Assembly (NCBI RefSeq): GCF_011382985.1 | Contig: NZ_CP049933.1 | Span: forward strand, 1,860,001 to 1,924,000 | Direction: 5' to 3' | From: Leucobacter coleopterorum | GTDB taxonomy: Bacteria; Actinomycetota; Actinomycetes; Actinomycetales; Microbacteriaceae | Length of the DNA: 64,000 nt | Part shown: piece after piece, positions 37,180 through 47,787 of the stretch | Numbering within the stretch: position 1 is the first letter of the stretch | How the letters are laid out: the number at the start of each line of letters is the position of its first letter | Made by a program: the position numbers and the translations under genes | The notes under the pieces: model-generated | The model's database searches: none | The model's input: the letters and a program-made list of their open reading frames with translations, nothing else | Told to the model about the DNA's origin: nothing

Positions 37180-40100
37180 TGGGCTGGCGCAACGATCCCC
37201 TTCCGTGGAGCGAGTTCGAACGAAGGCTATCCGCGCACACCTCGCAGCCCGCGAGAGACTCCGGAGCGCCCCGTTCTACCCGCTCAAACGTCACCGCCCC
37301 CACACAGACAACGCACTCGCAGGGCCCACAGAAGTACGCAAAAAGTCCAGTTGTGCCCTACGCGGAACTCCATACACACTCGCACTTCAGCTTCCTTGAT
37401 GGCGCTTCCGCTCCTGAACAACTCATACAAGAGGCAGCAAGGCTACAGCTCCACGGCATTGCCCTCACCGACCACGACGGGTTCTACGGAGCAGTCGCCT
37501 TCGCCGAAGCCGCTGAAGCTGCAGACCGGGCCGCAGCAACAACCGGACTCACGGCTCCCCTGACAGTGTACGGCGCGGAACTATCGCTAGGGCTGGATAC
37601 ACCTCAGTTGGGAGTCACCGATCCACGAGGAACACACTTGCTGCTCTTGGCCCGGGGCACTGAGGGGTATCACAAGCTTGCCTCAGTGATCACCGAGGCA
37701 CAGCTGAGCGGCGGAGAAAAGGGTCGACCACAGTACAACCTCGAAGAACTCGCGTCCACGGGCCGGGGCGCTTGGGCGGTTCTCACAGGCTGCCGTAAAG
37801 GGTCAGTGCGCCGCGCGCTTGAAGCTACCAGCACCCGAGAAACAGGCGATTCACTCGCGCTCACGGAGCTCGACCGTCTCACCGATCTCTTTGGTAAAGA
37901 CAGTGTCTACGTCGAGCTCACACACCACGGGCACCCCGGCGACGATCCCAGAAACGCCAGGCTCGCTTCACTCGCCGCGGAACGAGGCCTGCCAACCCTC
38001 GCCACAGGCAACGTGCACTACGCGGTTCCGGCGCACGCGCAGCTCTCTGAAGCCATGGCTGCGGTGCGGGCACGCCGCAGCCTCGACGAACTCGACGAAC
38101 ATCTGCCAGCAACCGGCGCCGCGCACCTCCGCAGCGGGGCTGCCATGCTGCGACGTTTTACCCGCTACCCCGACGCGGTAACCCGCACGGCACAACTCGC
38201 CAGTGAGTTAGCCTTTCCGCTGCGCGCCGCTCGCCCACGACTTCCCAAGCTCCCGCTGCCTGTGGGGCGCACCCAGATGGAATACCTGCGACACCTTGTA
38301 TGGGAAGGTGCCGCACGGCGCTACGGTACTCACCTCAGCAGTCACCGCAGGGACCGGCTCGAGAGTGAACTGAACGTCATCGAGCGCAAAGACTTCCCCG
38401 GATACTTTCTTATTGTGCACGATCTCGTGTGGGAGGCCCGTCGCCGCAAGATCCTCTGCCAGGGAAGAGGATCGGCCGCGGCCTCTGCAGTCTGCTACGT
38501 ATTGGGCATCACCGAGGTCGACGCGATCTTCCATAATCTTCCCTTCGAGCGTTTTCTATCGAGTATGCGCGACGAAGAACCCGACATCGACGTCGATTTC
38601 GACTCTGAGCGCCGCGAAGAAATCATCCAATACGTCTATGACAAATATGGCCGCCGTAACTCGGCCCAGGTCGCAAACGTCATCACTTACCGGCCGAAGG
38701 CAGCGATTCGAGATGCAGCAAAAGCGCTCGGTTACAGTGCCGGTCAGCAACGCGCATGGACCAAAGGGCTCGAACGATGGAACAATCTGGAGGTAGACAC
38801 AGCCAGTTCGATCCCGGTTCCCGTGCAAGAACTCGCCATGCAGTTTATGCACGCGCCGCGCCACCTCGGTATCCATTCGGGCGGCATGGTACTCACCGAA
38901 CGTCCCGTGGGCGAGGTCTGTCCCATCGAGCACGCCCGCATGGATCGCCGCACCGTGCTGCAGTGGGACAAGGATTCCTGTGAGTCGATGGGACTCGTGA
39001 AATTCGATCTACTTGGACTCGGCATGCTCAGTGCACTGCAGAAAACGATGGATATCGTGGCCGCGCACACGCACAAACATTGGACCCTTGACACCATTCC
39101 CAAAGAAGAACCGGGCGTCTACGACATGCTGTGCCGAGCCGACGCAATCGGTGTGTTCCAGTTGGAGAGCCGAGCTCAGCTCAACACCCTACCGCGCCTT
39201 CTTCCCCGCAGTTTCTACGATCTGGTCATCGAGATTGCACTCATCAGGCCGGGGCCAATTCAGGGTGGCGCCGTTCATCCATACCTGCGCCGCAGGAACA
39301 AGACTGAAGACGTGAGCTACCCACACGATAAGCTGCGACCTGTACTCGAACGCACGCTAGGTGTGCCGCTCTTCCAAGAGCAGCTCATGCAAATGGCGGT
39401 AGCGGTAGCGGACTGCACGGCAGAAGATGCAGACTTGCTGAGACGGGCCATGGGGTCCAAACGTGGCCAGGAGCGCATCGAGTCACTCAAAGAAAAGCTG
39501 TTTGCAGGCATGGCCAAAAACGGCATTGAAGGAGATGTGGCAACCCACCTCTATGAGCAGATCGAGGCGTTCGCAAACTTTGGTTTCGCGGAGAGCCACT
39601 CGATCAGCTTTGCGCTACTTGTTTACGTGAGTTCCTGGTTCAAACTGCATTATCCGGCGGCCTTTCTCGCTGGATTGCTGCGTTCACAGCCCATGGGCTT
39701 TTACTCGCCCCGCACACTTGTAGAAGACGCGCGCCGACACGGCGTAGAGGTTCGCCCAGCAGATGTGCAGCACTCCGCCGCACTCGCCGATCTCGAGCGT
39801 GTGGGCAGTCGGGGACCAGACGCTCAACGCCGCAGCTCAGCGGGCTGCACCGCCCACCTGCCTCGCCAAGAGAATCCGCCGCCCGTGCATGCATTTGTGC
39901 CCGGCAGCCCTGACACCGGCGCACTGCACCGCTTGGACGGTGAGTTCGCCGTTCGTCTCGGCCTCGCTGAGATTCGCAGTATCGAGCAGAGCACCGCAAC
40001 GCGTATCGTACTGGCCCGAAAGCACGGGCCCTTCATCGACCTCGCAGATCTCGCCCGCCGTGCAGATCTCGACCGCTCTCAGCTCGAAGCCCTGGCGGCG

Positions 40101-40646
40101 GCAGGGGCTTGCAAAACCCTCGGCCTCGACCGCCGCGAGGCTCTCTGGGCTGCATCCCCCGCTGCCGACAACCGCGAGCGTTTTCTGCCAGGCATCGCTG
40201 TGCACGTGCAACCTCCCCTTCTTCCGGTGTTAAACCCGGCCGAGCAAACCGCCCTCGATCTATGGACAACAGGGATCGCTCTCGACGCACACCCACTCGC
40301 GCTGCTGCGGGACGAACTCGACACGCAGGGGGTTATTCGTTCCGACCGCACCCGCCATGTTCCGCCGGGCACCGTGGTGAAGATCGCCGGCCTGGTTACT
40401 CATAGGCAACGCCCAGGCACCGCCAGCGGCATTACGTTCCTGACCATTGAAGACGAGTTGGGAACCGTCAATGTGGTGACCTGGGCGAACGTCTGGGCTC
40501 GCAATCGTCTCGTGGCCCGATCCTCCCCCGCACTTATCATCAGCGGAATGCTTGAACGCTCTCCAGAGGGGGTGATCAATGTCATCGCCAACAAGTTCGA
40601 ACCACTCGCCGCGCCCGCCGGAGTATCGTCCCGTGACTTCCATTAG
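37179..40646 (+). CDS. dnaE2: Error-prone DNA polymerase DnaE2
   Basis: 1155 residues, intact. The PHP domain starts at YAELHTHSHFSFLDGAS. The polymerase core has EEPDIDVDFDSERREE (catalytic Asp) and further DnaE motifs (GVFQLESRAQ, IALIRPGPIQGG, FAESHSISFALLVY); a C-terminal OB-fold (VKIAGLVTHRQRPGTASG) closes it. It extends past lesions with the ImuA'/ImuB pair and is the source of SOS mutagenesis in actinobacteria. Length and order match the family; the longest gene in the window without a frame slip. Confidence 0.96.
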   Translation: MGWRNDPLPWSEFERRLSAHTSQPARDSGAPRSTRSNVTAPTQTTHSQGPQKYAKSPVVPYAELHTHSHFSFLDGASAPEQLIQEAARLQLHGIALTDHDGFYGAVAFAEAAEAADRAAATTGLTAPLTVYGAELSLGLDTPQLGVTDPRGTHLLLLARGTEGYHKLASVITEAQLSGGEKGRPQYNLEELASTGRGAWAVLTGCRKGSVRRALEATSTRETGDSLALTELDRLTDLFGKDSVYVELTHHGHPGDDPRNARLASLAAERGLPTLATGNVHYAVPAHAQLSEAMAAVRARRSLDELDEHLPATGAAHLRSGAAMLRRFTRYPDAVTRTAQLASELAFPLRAARPRLPKLPLPVGRTQMEYLRHLVWEGAARRYGTHLSSHRRDRLESELNVIERKDFPGYFLIVHDLVWEARRRKILCQGRGSAAASAVCYVLGITEVDAIFHNLPFERFLSSMRDEEPDIDVDFDSERREEIIQYVYDKYGRRNSAQVANVITYRPKAAIRDAAKALGYSAGQQRAWTKGLERWNNLEVDTASSIPVPVQELAMQFMHAPRHLGIHSGGMVLTERPVGEVCPIEHARMDRRTVLQWDKDSCESMGLVKFDLLGLGMLSALQKTMDIVAAHTHKHWTLDTIPKEEPGVYDMLCRADAIGVFQLESRAQLNTLPRLLPRSFYDLVIEIALIRPGPIQGGAVHPYLRRRNKTEDVSYPHDKLRPVLERTLGVPLFQEQLMQMAVAVADCTAEDADLLRRAMGSKRGQERIESLKEKLFAGMAKNGIEGDVATHLYEQIEAFANFGFAESHSISFALLVYVSSWFKLHYPAAFLAGLLRSQPMGFYSPRTLVEDARRHGVEVRPADVQHSAALADLERVGSRGPDAQRRSSAGCTAHLPRQENPPPVHAFVPGSPDTGALHRLDGEFAVRLGLAEIRSIEQSTATRIVLARKHGPFIDLADLARRADLDRSQLEALAAAGACKTLGLDRREALWAASPAADNRERFLPGIAVHVQPPLLPVLNPAEQTALDLWTTGIALDAHPLALLRDELDTQGVIRSDRTRHVPPGTVVKIAGLVTHRQRPGTASGITFLTIEDELGTVNVVTWANVWARNRLVARSSPALIISGMLERSPEGVINVIANKFEPLAAPAGVSSRDFH

Positions 40647-40648
40647 TT

Positions 40649-41995
40649 ATGCTGGCACTCGTGCATCTCTCAACTGCGCTCCTCACGGACCACTACGAGC
40701 TAACCATGGTCGATGCCGCGCGCCGCGCGGGAACAGCAGACCGCGGCAGTGTCTTCGAACTCTTCACCCGGCGACTCTCAGGGGCCCGCCGCTACGGCGT
40801 TGTCGCGGGAACAGGCCGACTACTCGAGGCCATTGACCGTTTCCGTTTCACGGACACCGAACTCGACTTTCTCAAGTCACGCGGAGTTGTGAGCGACGGA
40901 ACCCTCGACTGGCTCGCCAACTTTCGCTTCAGCGGCAATATCTGGGGGTACCCCGAGGGTGAGGTGTTCTTCCCTGGGTCGCCACTCATCAATGTCGAGG
41001 CAAGTTTCGCTGAGGGGGTGCTGTTCGAGACGCTCGCGCTCAGCGTGCTGAACTACGACTCGGCGGTCGCCACAGCGGCCTCACGTATGAGCCACGCAGC
41101 CAAGGGCAAACCTCTCGCTGAGATGGGCTCACGTCGCACCAGCGAATACAGTGCCGTCGCCGCCGCACGCGCGGCATACATCGCCGGATTCAGTGCAACT
41201 TCGAACCTTGAGGCGGGTCGCAGCTACGGCATCCCGACCATGGGGACGGCTGCACACAGTTTCATGTTGCTACACGACAGCGAACGCGCGGCATTCGAGG
41301 CGCAAATCGCGACGCTCGGAACCGACACAACCCTGCTCGTCGACACCTACGACATTGAGCAGGGCGTGCGCACCGCCATCGAAGTTGCAGGCACCGGTCT
41401 CGGAGCTGTACGCATCGATTCGGGTGATCTGCCGGTTGTGGTCGCCCGGGTACGCCAACTTCTTGACGAACTGGGGGCAACGCAAACCCGCATCACCGTT
41501 ACCAACGACCTCGACGAACACACGGTTGCCGTGCTCGCGGCTTCACCGGTCGACAGCTTTGGCGTCGGCACCTCAGTTGTCGTCGGCTCAGGATCACCAA
41601 CCATGGGTATGGTGTACAAACTTGTCGCGCACGAGGACGAGCAGGGCAACTGGGTCTCCGTTGCTAAAAAGTCTGCCGACAAAGTATCGGTTGGCGGACG
41701 TAAACGTGTGTACCGTCGTTTGAATTCACGCGGGATCGCGGTAGCTGAGTCCATCGTCGTCAACGATGGTTCACACAGTAGCGTTTCTCAGAGCAAGCAA
41801 CCAAGCACCAAAACCGCCGAAGGACGCGAGATCCTTGTTCCGCTCGTCACCAACGGCGAGGTTCTACTGGATCATACCGGCACAGCCGGTATCGCAGCCG
41901 CGCGCGAACGCCACCGGCAACGAGTTGCGGAACTTCCAGCTGTTGCAATGAGCCTTACCCGCGGAGATCCCGCGATCCCCACAGAATACGTGTAG
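40649..41995 (+). CDS. pncB: Nicotinate phosphoribosyltransferase
   Basis: 448 residues. It makes nicotinate mononucleotide from nicotinate and PRPP in the NAD salvage pathway. Signatures: LLTDHYELTMVDAAR near the start, GSRRTSEYSAVAAARAAYI (catalytic region), GTAAHSFMLLHD, and VRIDSGDLPVV. It begins 3 bp after the dnaE2 stop. Confidence 0.94.
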   Translation: MLALVHLSTALLTDHYELTMVDAARRAGTADRGSVFELFTRRLSGARRYGVVAGTGRLLEAIDRFRFTDTELDFLKSRGVVSDGTLDWLANFRFSGNIWGYPEGEVFFPGSPLINVEASFAEGVLFETLALSVLNYDSAVATAASRMSHAAKGKPLAEMGSRRTSEYSAVAAARAAYIAGFSATSNLEAGRSYGIPTMGTAAHSFMLLHDSERAAFEAQIATLGTDTTLLVDTYDIEQGVRTAIEVAGTGLGAVRIDSGDLPVVVARVRQLLDELGATQTRITVTNDLDEHTVAVLAASPVDSFGVGTSVVVGSGSPTMGMVYKLVAHEDEQGNWVSVAKKSADKVSVGGRKRVYRRLNSRGIAVAESIVVNDGSHSSVSQSKQPSTKTAEGREILVPLVTNGEVLLDHTGTAGIAAARERHRQRVAELPAVAMSLTRGDPAIPTEYV

Positions 41996-42003
41996 CGCGA
42001 GCG

Positions 42004-42288
42004 CTACTTCTTCATGCGCTCGTAGACGCGCTTGCAATCAGGGCACACAGGAAACTTCTCGGGATCCCGTGAGGGTGTCCACTTTTTACCGCACAGTGCA
42101 CGCACTGCTTTACCGGTTACAGCCGACTCTAGGATTTTATCCTTCGGCACGTAGTGCGAAAAGCGCTCGTGGTCACCGTCTTCAATCTGCGCGTCTTCAA
42201 GAATTTTCTCAAGTTCACGATCAAGAACATCGGTTCCACCAGCTGAACCGCCGCCCACCGAATCTGCATCACGCGAAAAGATACCCAT
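42004..42288 (-). CDS. DUF3039 family protein
   Basis: 94 residues. It has the conserved DHERFSHYVPKDKILESAVTG region and a zinc-ribbon-like pair (LCGKKW, PVCPDCKRVYE). Widespread in actinobacteria; function unknown. Converges on pncB. Confidence 0.9.
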   Translation of the reverse strand: MGIFSRDADSVGGGSAGGTDVLDRELEKILEDAQIEDGDHERFSHYVPKDKILESAVTGKAVRALCGKKWTPSRDPEKFPVCPDCKRVYERMKK

Positions 42289-42320
42289 GCCGTAATTGTA
42301 CCCCGAAACAGGGGCAACAA

Positions 42321-43891
42321 TCAGTCGAAGACCTGAGTCACAGCAATCAGTTCGGGTCCGCTGCGATCGAAGATGCGGCCGCCGATCAAGATCCCAAGCC
42401 ACAGAATCAATGCCCCGTAACCGATTCCGAACGCAAGCGCCCCGATGTTCTGCATGAACTCAACGTCAATGAACGCCAGCACCGCCACCCACACAGCCGG
42501 GGCAGAAAGCAGCAACGCAAGCAGCATAGAGGTTGTCTGTGCAAGACCGGAACCCGTTCCCGACCACTGCGGTTGAGCAAAGGGGCTGTCACCTGGCCTG
42601 GTCGCGGGGTAGGGCGTCATGACCGAAAACACACTCGCCACACCACTCGACACCAGCAGCACCGCGGCATTCATGCCAATTACGGCGGGCAACACACGCC
42701 AGTCACCGATCACAGTCACCGTGATGCTTGATCCGATCAGAACGAGCGGAACACCAAGCATCAGCACGGGAGCGAGACGCCCGGCGCGATCAGCACGACC
42801 ACGGGTGCCACTCGCAACGTGAGCCCAGATGGCCGTTGAGTCCATCGCCACATCGTTGTGCTGCGACCAACCGAGCAGCAGCAAAATGATGGGAAGTGGC
42901 AGCAGCGCAAGCGAGGTAAGGTCTGCGCCCGCGATCCAGAAGGCGAGCAGCATGAAGATAGGCGCGATTGGGATCGCAAATAGTGCGACTCGGTAGCGCG
43001 GGTCTCGGGCCCAGTAGGTGAGCTGACGAGCCGCAATGACCTGAGCGGGTCGCGCGCTAAAACGTTCAAACCAGCCGAGACCGCTGTGAGCCATGCTCTG
43101 ACCAACCGGGCGGTCAATTCTCTGGTTAGAAACCCACACAATGGGAACCCAAACAGCAACCAGGAACAGGATCGCTGCACCCAGAACGCCCAAGTGCATC
43201 AATGCAATATTCTGGTCACCGTTGGCGGCGGCCGCCAGGGCAGCGAATGGAGCCCCAAAGGGCGTCCATCCCATTGTGTCAGCGGTGTCTGCAATCATCG
43301 TGCTGTCTTCAGCACCGAACGCGGTTGCCCCCGCGTAGACAGCCACCGGCAAAAAAGCCACGATCAGCAAGGCACCAATAGTACGAAGCACTCCGGCAAA
43401 CCGTGGCCCCGCGATCAGCTTTGAGAGCGCGGACATCACACGAACGCTGCACACCGCCAGCACCGCAGCAAGCGCGAGGGCGACTGGTGCGATCCATGCG
43501 GGATTGTTCCACTCGGGACGGACAACAGCAAGTGTCACCAGCCATACAACGAGCAGAAAGAACGGCCAGCTCACGATCGAGGTGATCAGCATTGCAAAAC
43601 CTACTGATCCCGGACCCGCGGGAAAACTGCCGAACTGTCGCGGTTCAAGATTACGCCGGTTCTCAAAGAACGGAATCACAAACACCGCGATGAGCAGGAA
43701 TGCCCCGCAACCGTGTCGACGGCGGCTCGGTCAGCAGGGTCGTCGATCCCCCATGCTGGCAGAATAGCCAACGTCGCAGCAATCACCGCGAGTAACACAA
43801 TCAACAGTGTGGTACGCAGGCCCTTCGTAAACGACCCCTGAAACCCGCTGCCGAGCAGCGCTACTCGGAGTCGGAAGAGCCGTGCAACCAT
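42321..43891 (-). CDS. ABC transporter permease, frameshifted as read
   Basis: Repaired length is 523 residues with about 10-12 hydrophobic segments. The N-terminus (MVARLFRLRVALLGSGFQGS) lies in another frame from the rest. One extra base in the CCCC run at 43703-43706 joins VDTVAG to AFLLIAVFVIPFFENRR. The start overlaps the end of the ATPase gene by 31 bp, so the two form one exporter. Substrate unknown. Confidence 0.8.
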
Positions 43892-44900
43892 TCCAGCCCC
43901 TCTTCGTGTCGCTGGTGCCGGTGAGCGCGGTGAAGCGCTCTTCAAGGCTGAGACCGTCACGCACCGCGTCAACGGTGCCGTTTGCAATAACGCGACCGTC
44001 AACGATGATCGATACGTGGTCGCAGACCCGCTGAATCAAATCGAGGCTGTGACTCGACATCACAACGCTGCCTCCGCTGGCGACGTATTTCTCAAGGATC
44101 TCCGTCACATTCGACACCGAAACTGGGTCAATCGCTTCGAAAGGCTCGTCAAGTACAAGCACTTCAGGCGCGTGAATCATTGAACACGCGAGCGCAATTT
44201 TCTTCTGCATGCCGGCGGAGTAGTCAGACACGAGACGTCCCAGCGCAGATTCAAGGCCAAAGACTTCAGCCAGCTCTGCAGATCGTTGCGTCAGCGCGCT
44301 CCCCTCGACCCCGTGGAGCACACCGGAGTAATAGAGCAACTGCGCACCCGTGAGGCGGTCGAAGAGACGCAGACGGTCTGGGAGAGTGCCGATCAAACGC
44401 TTCGCAACGGGCCCATCTGACCATACATCTACACCGTTGACCGTAACCCGACCCGACGTTGGCCGGAGCAGCCCGGCAAGCATGGAGAGTGTTGTGGTCT
44501 TACCCGCACCGTTCGGCCCAACAACACCGGTGAACGATCCAGCGTGCACCGCAAGCGACACCTCATTCGCAGCAATCACTGATCCGTAACGCTTGGTAAG
44601 CATCTCAGCATTGAGCACAACAGGATTCTGTGCAGCAATACGACCGCGCTCGCGCGCCCGCACCACAGACGGAACCGGAACCTGAATACGCCCCGTTCGA
44701 GTAGAGGGCTCAGCCGGAGGCTGGTCCACAGCAACGTCCTCCACTGGAACAGGCACAGCCTCTGGAACCACGGGTTCGACGGTGGTACGACTGGGGCGAA
44801 CACGCGGCGCACCGGGAACATTCCCAGAAACAGGTTCGGTTGATGTCGACCCCGCTAGCGATTCGGAAGCGGGCACAGTTGAGGAGGTTTCGGGCGGCAC
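43861..44900 (-). CDS. ABC transporter ATP-binding protein with proline-rich N-terminus, frameshifted as read
   Basis: Repaired length is 346 residues. An N-terminal extension of about 95 residues rich in Pro, Val and Glu is followed by the ATPase domain: Walker A GPNGAGKTTT, signature YSAGMQKKI, Walker B VLVLDEPFEAID. As read it overruns; one extra base at CCCC 43897-43900 gives the natural end GLEWLHGSSDSE with a stop at 43861. GTG start. The extension may bind the cell wall-proximal membrane or a partner. Confidence 0.85.
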
Positions 44901-44933
44901 CCATCTAATTTAGCAAATTTAAGAGAAACCAGT

Positions 44934-45764
44934 ATGTGTGCCCCGGCGCGCTCGGAAACCGGCAGAATAGACAGTGTGAATTTTTCATCTGAGCGCCGAC
45001 CTTTGCGCGCGAGTGCCTGGTCTTCGCTGTGGCTGCTCACGCGACGCGATCTGAAGGTCCGCTACTCGACCTCAATGTTGGGATACCTGTGGTCGATCCT
45101 TGATCCGCTGCTCATGAGCCTCATCTACTGGTTCGTTTTTACGCAGGTTTTTCATCGCACAGTCGGCGAAACGCCCTACATCATCTTCCTACTGACCGCG
45201 TTGCTCCCCTGGGTGTGGGTGAACGGTGCGATCTCCGATTCCACGCGTGCGTTCTTGCGTGACGTGCGACTTGTGAGATCCATCGCGATGCCACGGTGGA
45301 TCTGGGTTGGCCGCATTATCTGCTCAAAGGGCATCGAGTTTCTCCTCAGCTTGCCGGTGCTGATTGTGTTCGCGATCTTTTCAGGCGCTCACATCGGCTG
45401 GGGCGTGTTACTTTTTCCCGTCGCAGTGATCCTGCTCGCAATTTTGACGCTGGGCACAGGGCTTCTTATTTCCCCCCTCGTGGTGTTCTTCCGAGATCTG
45501 GAGCGCGCATCTAAGCTACTGCTACGTGTGCTTTTTTACGCTTCGCCGATCATTTATGGCGCTTCGGATCTGCCGCCGTTTGCTCAACCACTCGCATGGC
45601 TTAACCCGCTCTCAGGAATCTTTGCAATGTTCCGTGCCGGCTTCTTCCCGGATCAAATCAACTGGTATCTCATGGCTGTCTCGGCCATTGAGTGTGTAGT
45701 TATCCTCATCATTGGCGCTCTGGTGTTCCGTCGCTCCATCGCTGGCGTCCTCAAGGAGCTGTGA
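44934..45764 (+). CDS. ABC-2 polysaccharide/teichoic acid export permease (Wzm/TagG-like)
   Basis: 276 residues with six membrane helices; LLTRRDLKVRYSTSMLGYLW and NPLSGIFAMFRAGFF are typical of Wzm/TagG. It exports polymer across the membrane with the ATPase encoded next. ATG 44934 is used; GTG 44976 is an alternative, as neither has a clear ribosome-binding site. Confidence 0.9.
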   Translation: MCAPARSETGRIDSVNFSSERRPLRASAWSSLWLLTRRDLKVRYSTSMLGYLWSILDPLLMSLIYWFVFTQVFHRTVGETPYIIFLLTALLPWVWVNGAISDSTRAFLRDVRLVRSIAMPRWIWVGRIICSKGIEFLLSLPVLIVFAIFSGAHIGWGVLLFPVAVILLAILTLGTGLLISPLVVFFRDLERASKLLLRVLFYASPIIYGASDLPPFAQPLAWLNPLSGIFAMFRAGFFPDQINWYLMAVSAIECVVILIIGALVFRRSIAGVLKEL

Positions 45765-45765
45765 C

Positions 45766-46503
45766 ATGACCGACAAGATCATTACCGCAAGCGGCCTCGG
45801 AGTGCGGTTCCGCAGGAATCGTGGATCAAGGCGCAGCTTCAAAGACCTCTTCGCCGGAGGGGCACGACGCGCTCGTCCGGGAGAGTTCTGGGCACTACGC
45901 GATGTTTCCTTTGACGTGCGACGCGGCGAGGCCATTGGGGTTGTCGGCCGTAACGGACAGGGCAAATCGACACTACTGAAGATTGTTGCCGGAGTGCTGT
46001 TTCCCGACGAGGGCACCGTCAACGTTCACGGCGGGGTAGCTCCCCTCATTGAGATCACCGGTGGGTTTGTCGGAGATCTCACGGTGCGCGATAACGTACA
46101 GCTCACGGCAGGCCTTCATGGGCTGAGCAAAAAACAGATTGCCGCCCGTTTTGACTCCATCATCGATTTTGCTGGGGCAGCCGACGTCATCGATACCCCG
46201 TTTAAACATCTCTCGAGCGGCATGAAAGTGCGTGTCGCCTTCGCCGTTGTGTCACAGCTGGACGAGCCCGTCTTGTTGGTCGATGAGGTACTAGCAGTGG
46301 GCGATAAGGCGTTTCGTGCAAAGTGTTACGACCGCATCGAAGAGCTCCTCAAAGAAGAAAAAACCCTCTTTCTCGTTTCCCATAATGAGCGCGATCTGCG
46401 CAGATTCTGCACACGCGGACTCTATCTCAACGCCGGTAAGCTGGTGTTAGACGGCCCAATCGATGAGGTACTTAAGCGCTACGACGCCGATCACGGAGGC
46501 TAG
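45766..46503 (+). CDS. ABC polysaccharide/teichoic acid export ATPase (Wzt/TagH-like)
   Basis: 245 residues. Walker A GRNGQGKSTL, signature LSSGMKVRVAFA, Walker B VLLVDEVLAVGD. The VLAVGD and HLSSGM pattern is that of polymer exporters. ATG 45766 has AAGGAG inside the permease end. Without the C-terminal carbohydrate-binding domain of some Wzt proteins, as in TagH. Confidence 0.92.
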   Translation: MTDKIITASGLGVRFRRNRGSRRSFKDLFAGGARRARPGEFWALRDVSFDVRRGEAIGVVGRNGQGKSTLLKIVAGVLFPDEGTVNVHGGVAPLIEITGGFVGDLTVRDNVQLTAGLHGLSKKQIAARFDSIIDFAGAADVIDTPFKHLSSGMKVRVAFAVVSQLDEPVLLVDEVLAVGDKAFRAKCYDRIEELLKEEKTLFLVSHNERDLRRFCTRGLYLNAGKLVLDGPIDEVLKRYDADHGG

Positions 46504-47725
46504 GCCTTGATTCTGCGCTGCTCCTCTGCACGGGTCATCAGCGTTTCGATCGCAGCGTGGAAGCGCTTTGTTGGCGCCCCCGGAGTCGTGTCACCGAAGT
46601 AGTGCTGGGACCAAGTTACGAGGCGCTCACGCGCATCATCGTCACCGATCACACGGTCCAGCACTTTCTCAGCATCTGCGCTGTCAGCCGCGTCCAGCCA
46701 CTCGCACACACTGAGGTAGCCGTTCTCGTCGACTGAGGCTTCAGGGCCACAGGCCGTGTCACCATGAGCGGTTTTCCGGTGGCAAGCCGGTCGTAGACCA
46801 TCGCCGAAATGTCGCAGATTGCGACGTCGGGCAAGCTGAGCTGCCATCCCAGAGTCGGTGACTGGTCGTAGACGTGGTGGGCCTGAGGATCACGCTCGTT
46901 AGCCTCGGTGATCATTTCAATAATGCGTTTGTTCGCCGCACCAAACTCCGGGTTAACCACACCGCTACGAGGATGTGGACGGTACACCACTCGGTGCCGC
47001 CCCGTAGCAAGAAGCCCTCGCACCAGCGTTTCACCGTGTGTAGCCACGGATCCGTAACACGCGGCTGGGCGATCCCCCTCCCAGGTCGGCGCGTAGAACA
47101 CCACGGTGCGCGCATCGGGCGCAAACGGTGGTTGACCGCTCAGGTGGTCCGTCTGCGGTCTTCCGATGGGAATCGTACGCCGTTCGACGTCGTAATCCCA
47201 AAGCGCGTTTGAGAGCCGCACTCGGGCCGCATCACCCGCGACTAAGGCCATGTCGTAGCACTTGTGCTGATTGCTGGTCATGTACATCTTGTCACTCTCA
47301 CCGTGATTGATAAAGACGTGCCAGCAACTGCCATAGCGCATCATCTGAAAGTTTCTGGTGTTCTGATTTACGTACAGCACAACATCAAGGCATTGCTCTT
47401 CCAGTATTCGTTCAAGACTGGTCACCTTTGGCGCAAACGCAACATCGAGCCCGCTTTCACGAATGAGCTGGCGCGCACCGGCCGCATTTCGGGCAAGCAC
47501 CAGCACGGGCCAGCGTTTAGACAGTTCTTGCAACGGCGCGTACCACTGCCGCATCTGATAAATATTGACGTCGCTGTCGGCAAAATACACCCCCACGCGG
47601 AAATGTTGTTCAGGGAGCGGACCCCGGTGCTCCAACAAACCACGCAATTCAAAGAACGCACGCCGTCCCTTCAGTACTCGCTTTGCGAGCCGGACCGCAC
47701 GTTTTCCATCTTTCACCAGTTGCAC
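46500..47725 (-). CDS. CDP-glycerol glycerophosphotransferase family protein, frameshifted as read
   Basis: Repaired length is 408 residues. Motifs FINHGESDKMY, VFYAPTWEGDRP and YRPHPRSG belong to the TagB/TagF-like family, which adds polyol-phosphate units to wall polymers. The C-terminal 110 residues are in another frame; one extra base in the short G/C run at 46742-46748 gives VTRPVAPEASVDENGYLS. GTG start. Converges with the Wzt-like gene (4-bp overlap of stops). Confidence 0.82.
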
Positions 47726-47787
47726 CTTCTCAGCTTACTGGCGGCCTGCCGCTTGGATGCCGTGTGCTCGCGTGGGAAGATGCTGAG

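Noticed and set aside
36566..37399. 277-codon frame overlapping imuB and dnaE2
   Set aside because: It contains the middle part of ImuB only; flanks are out-of-frame shadows. Explained by frame slips in imuB.
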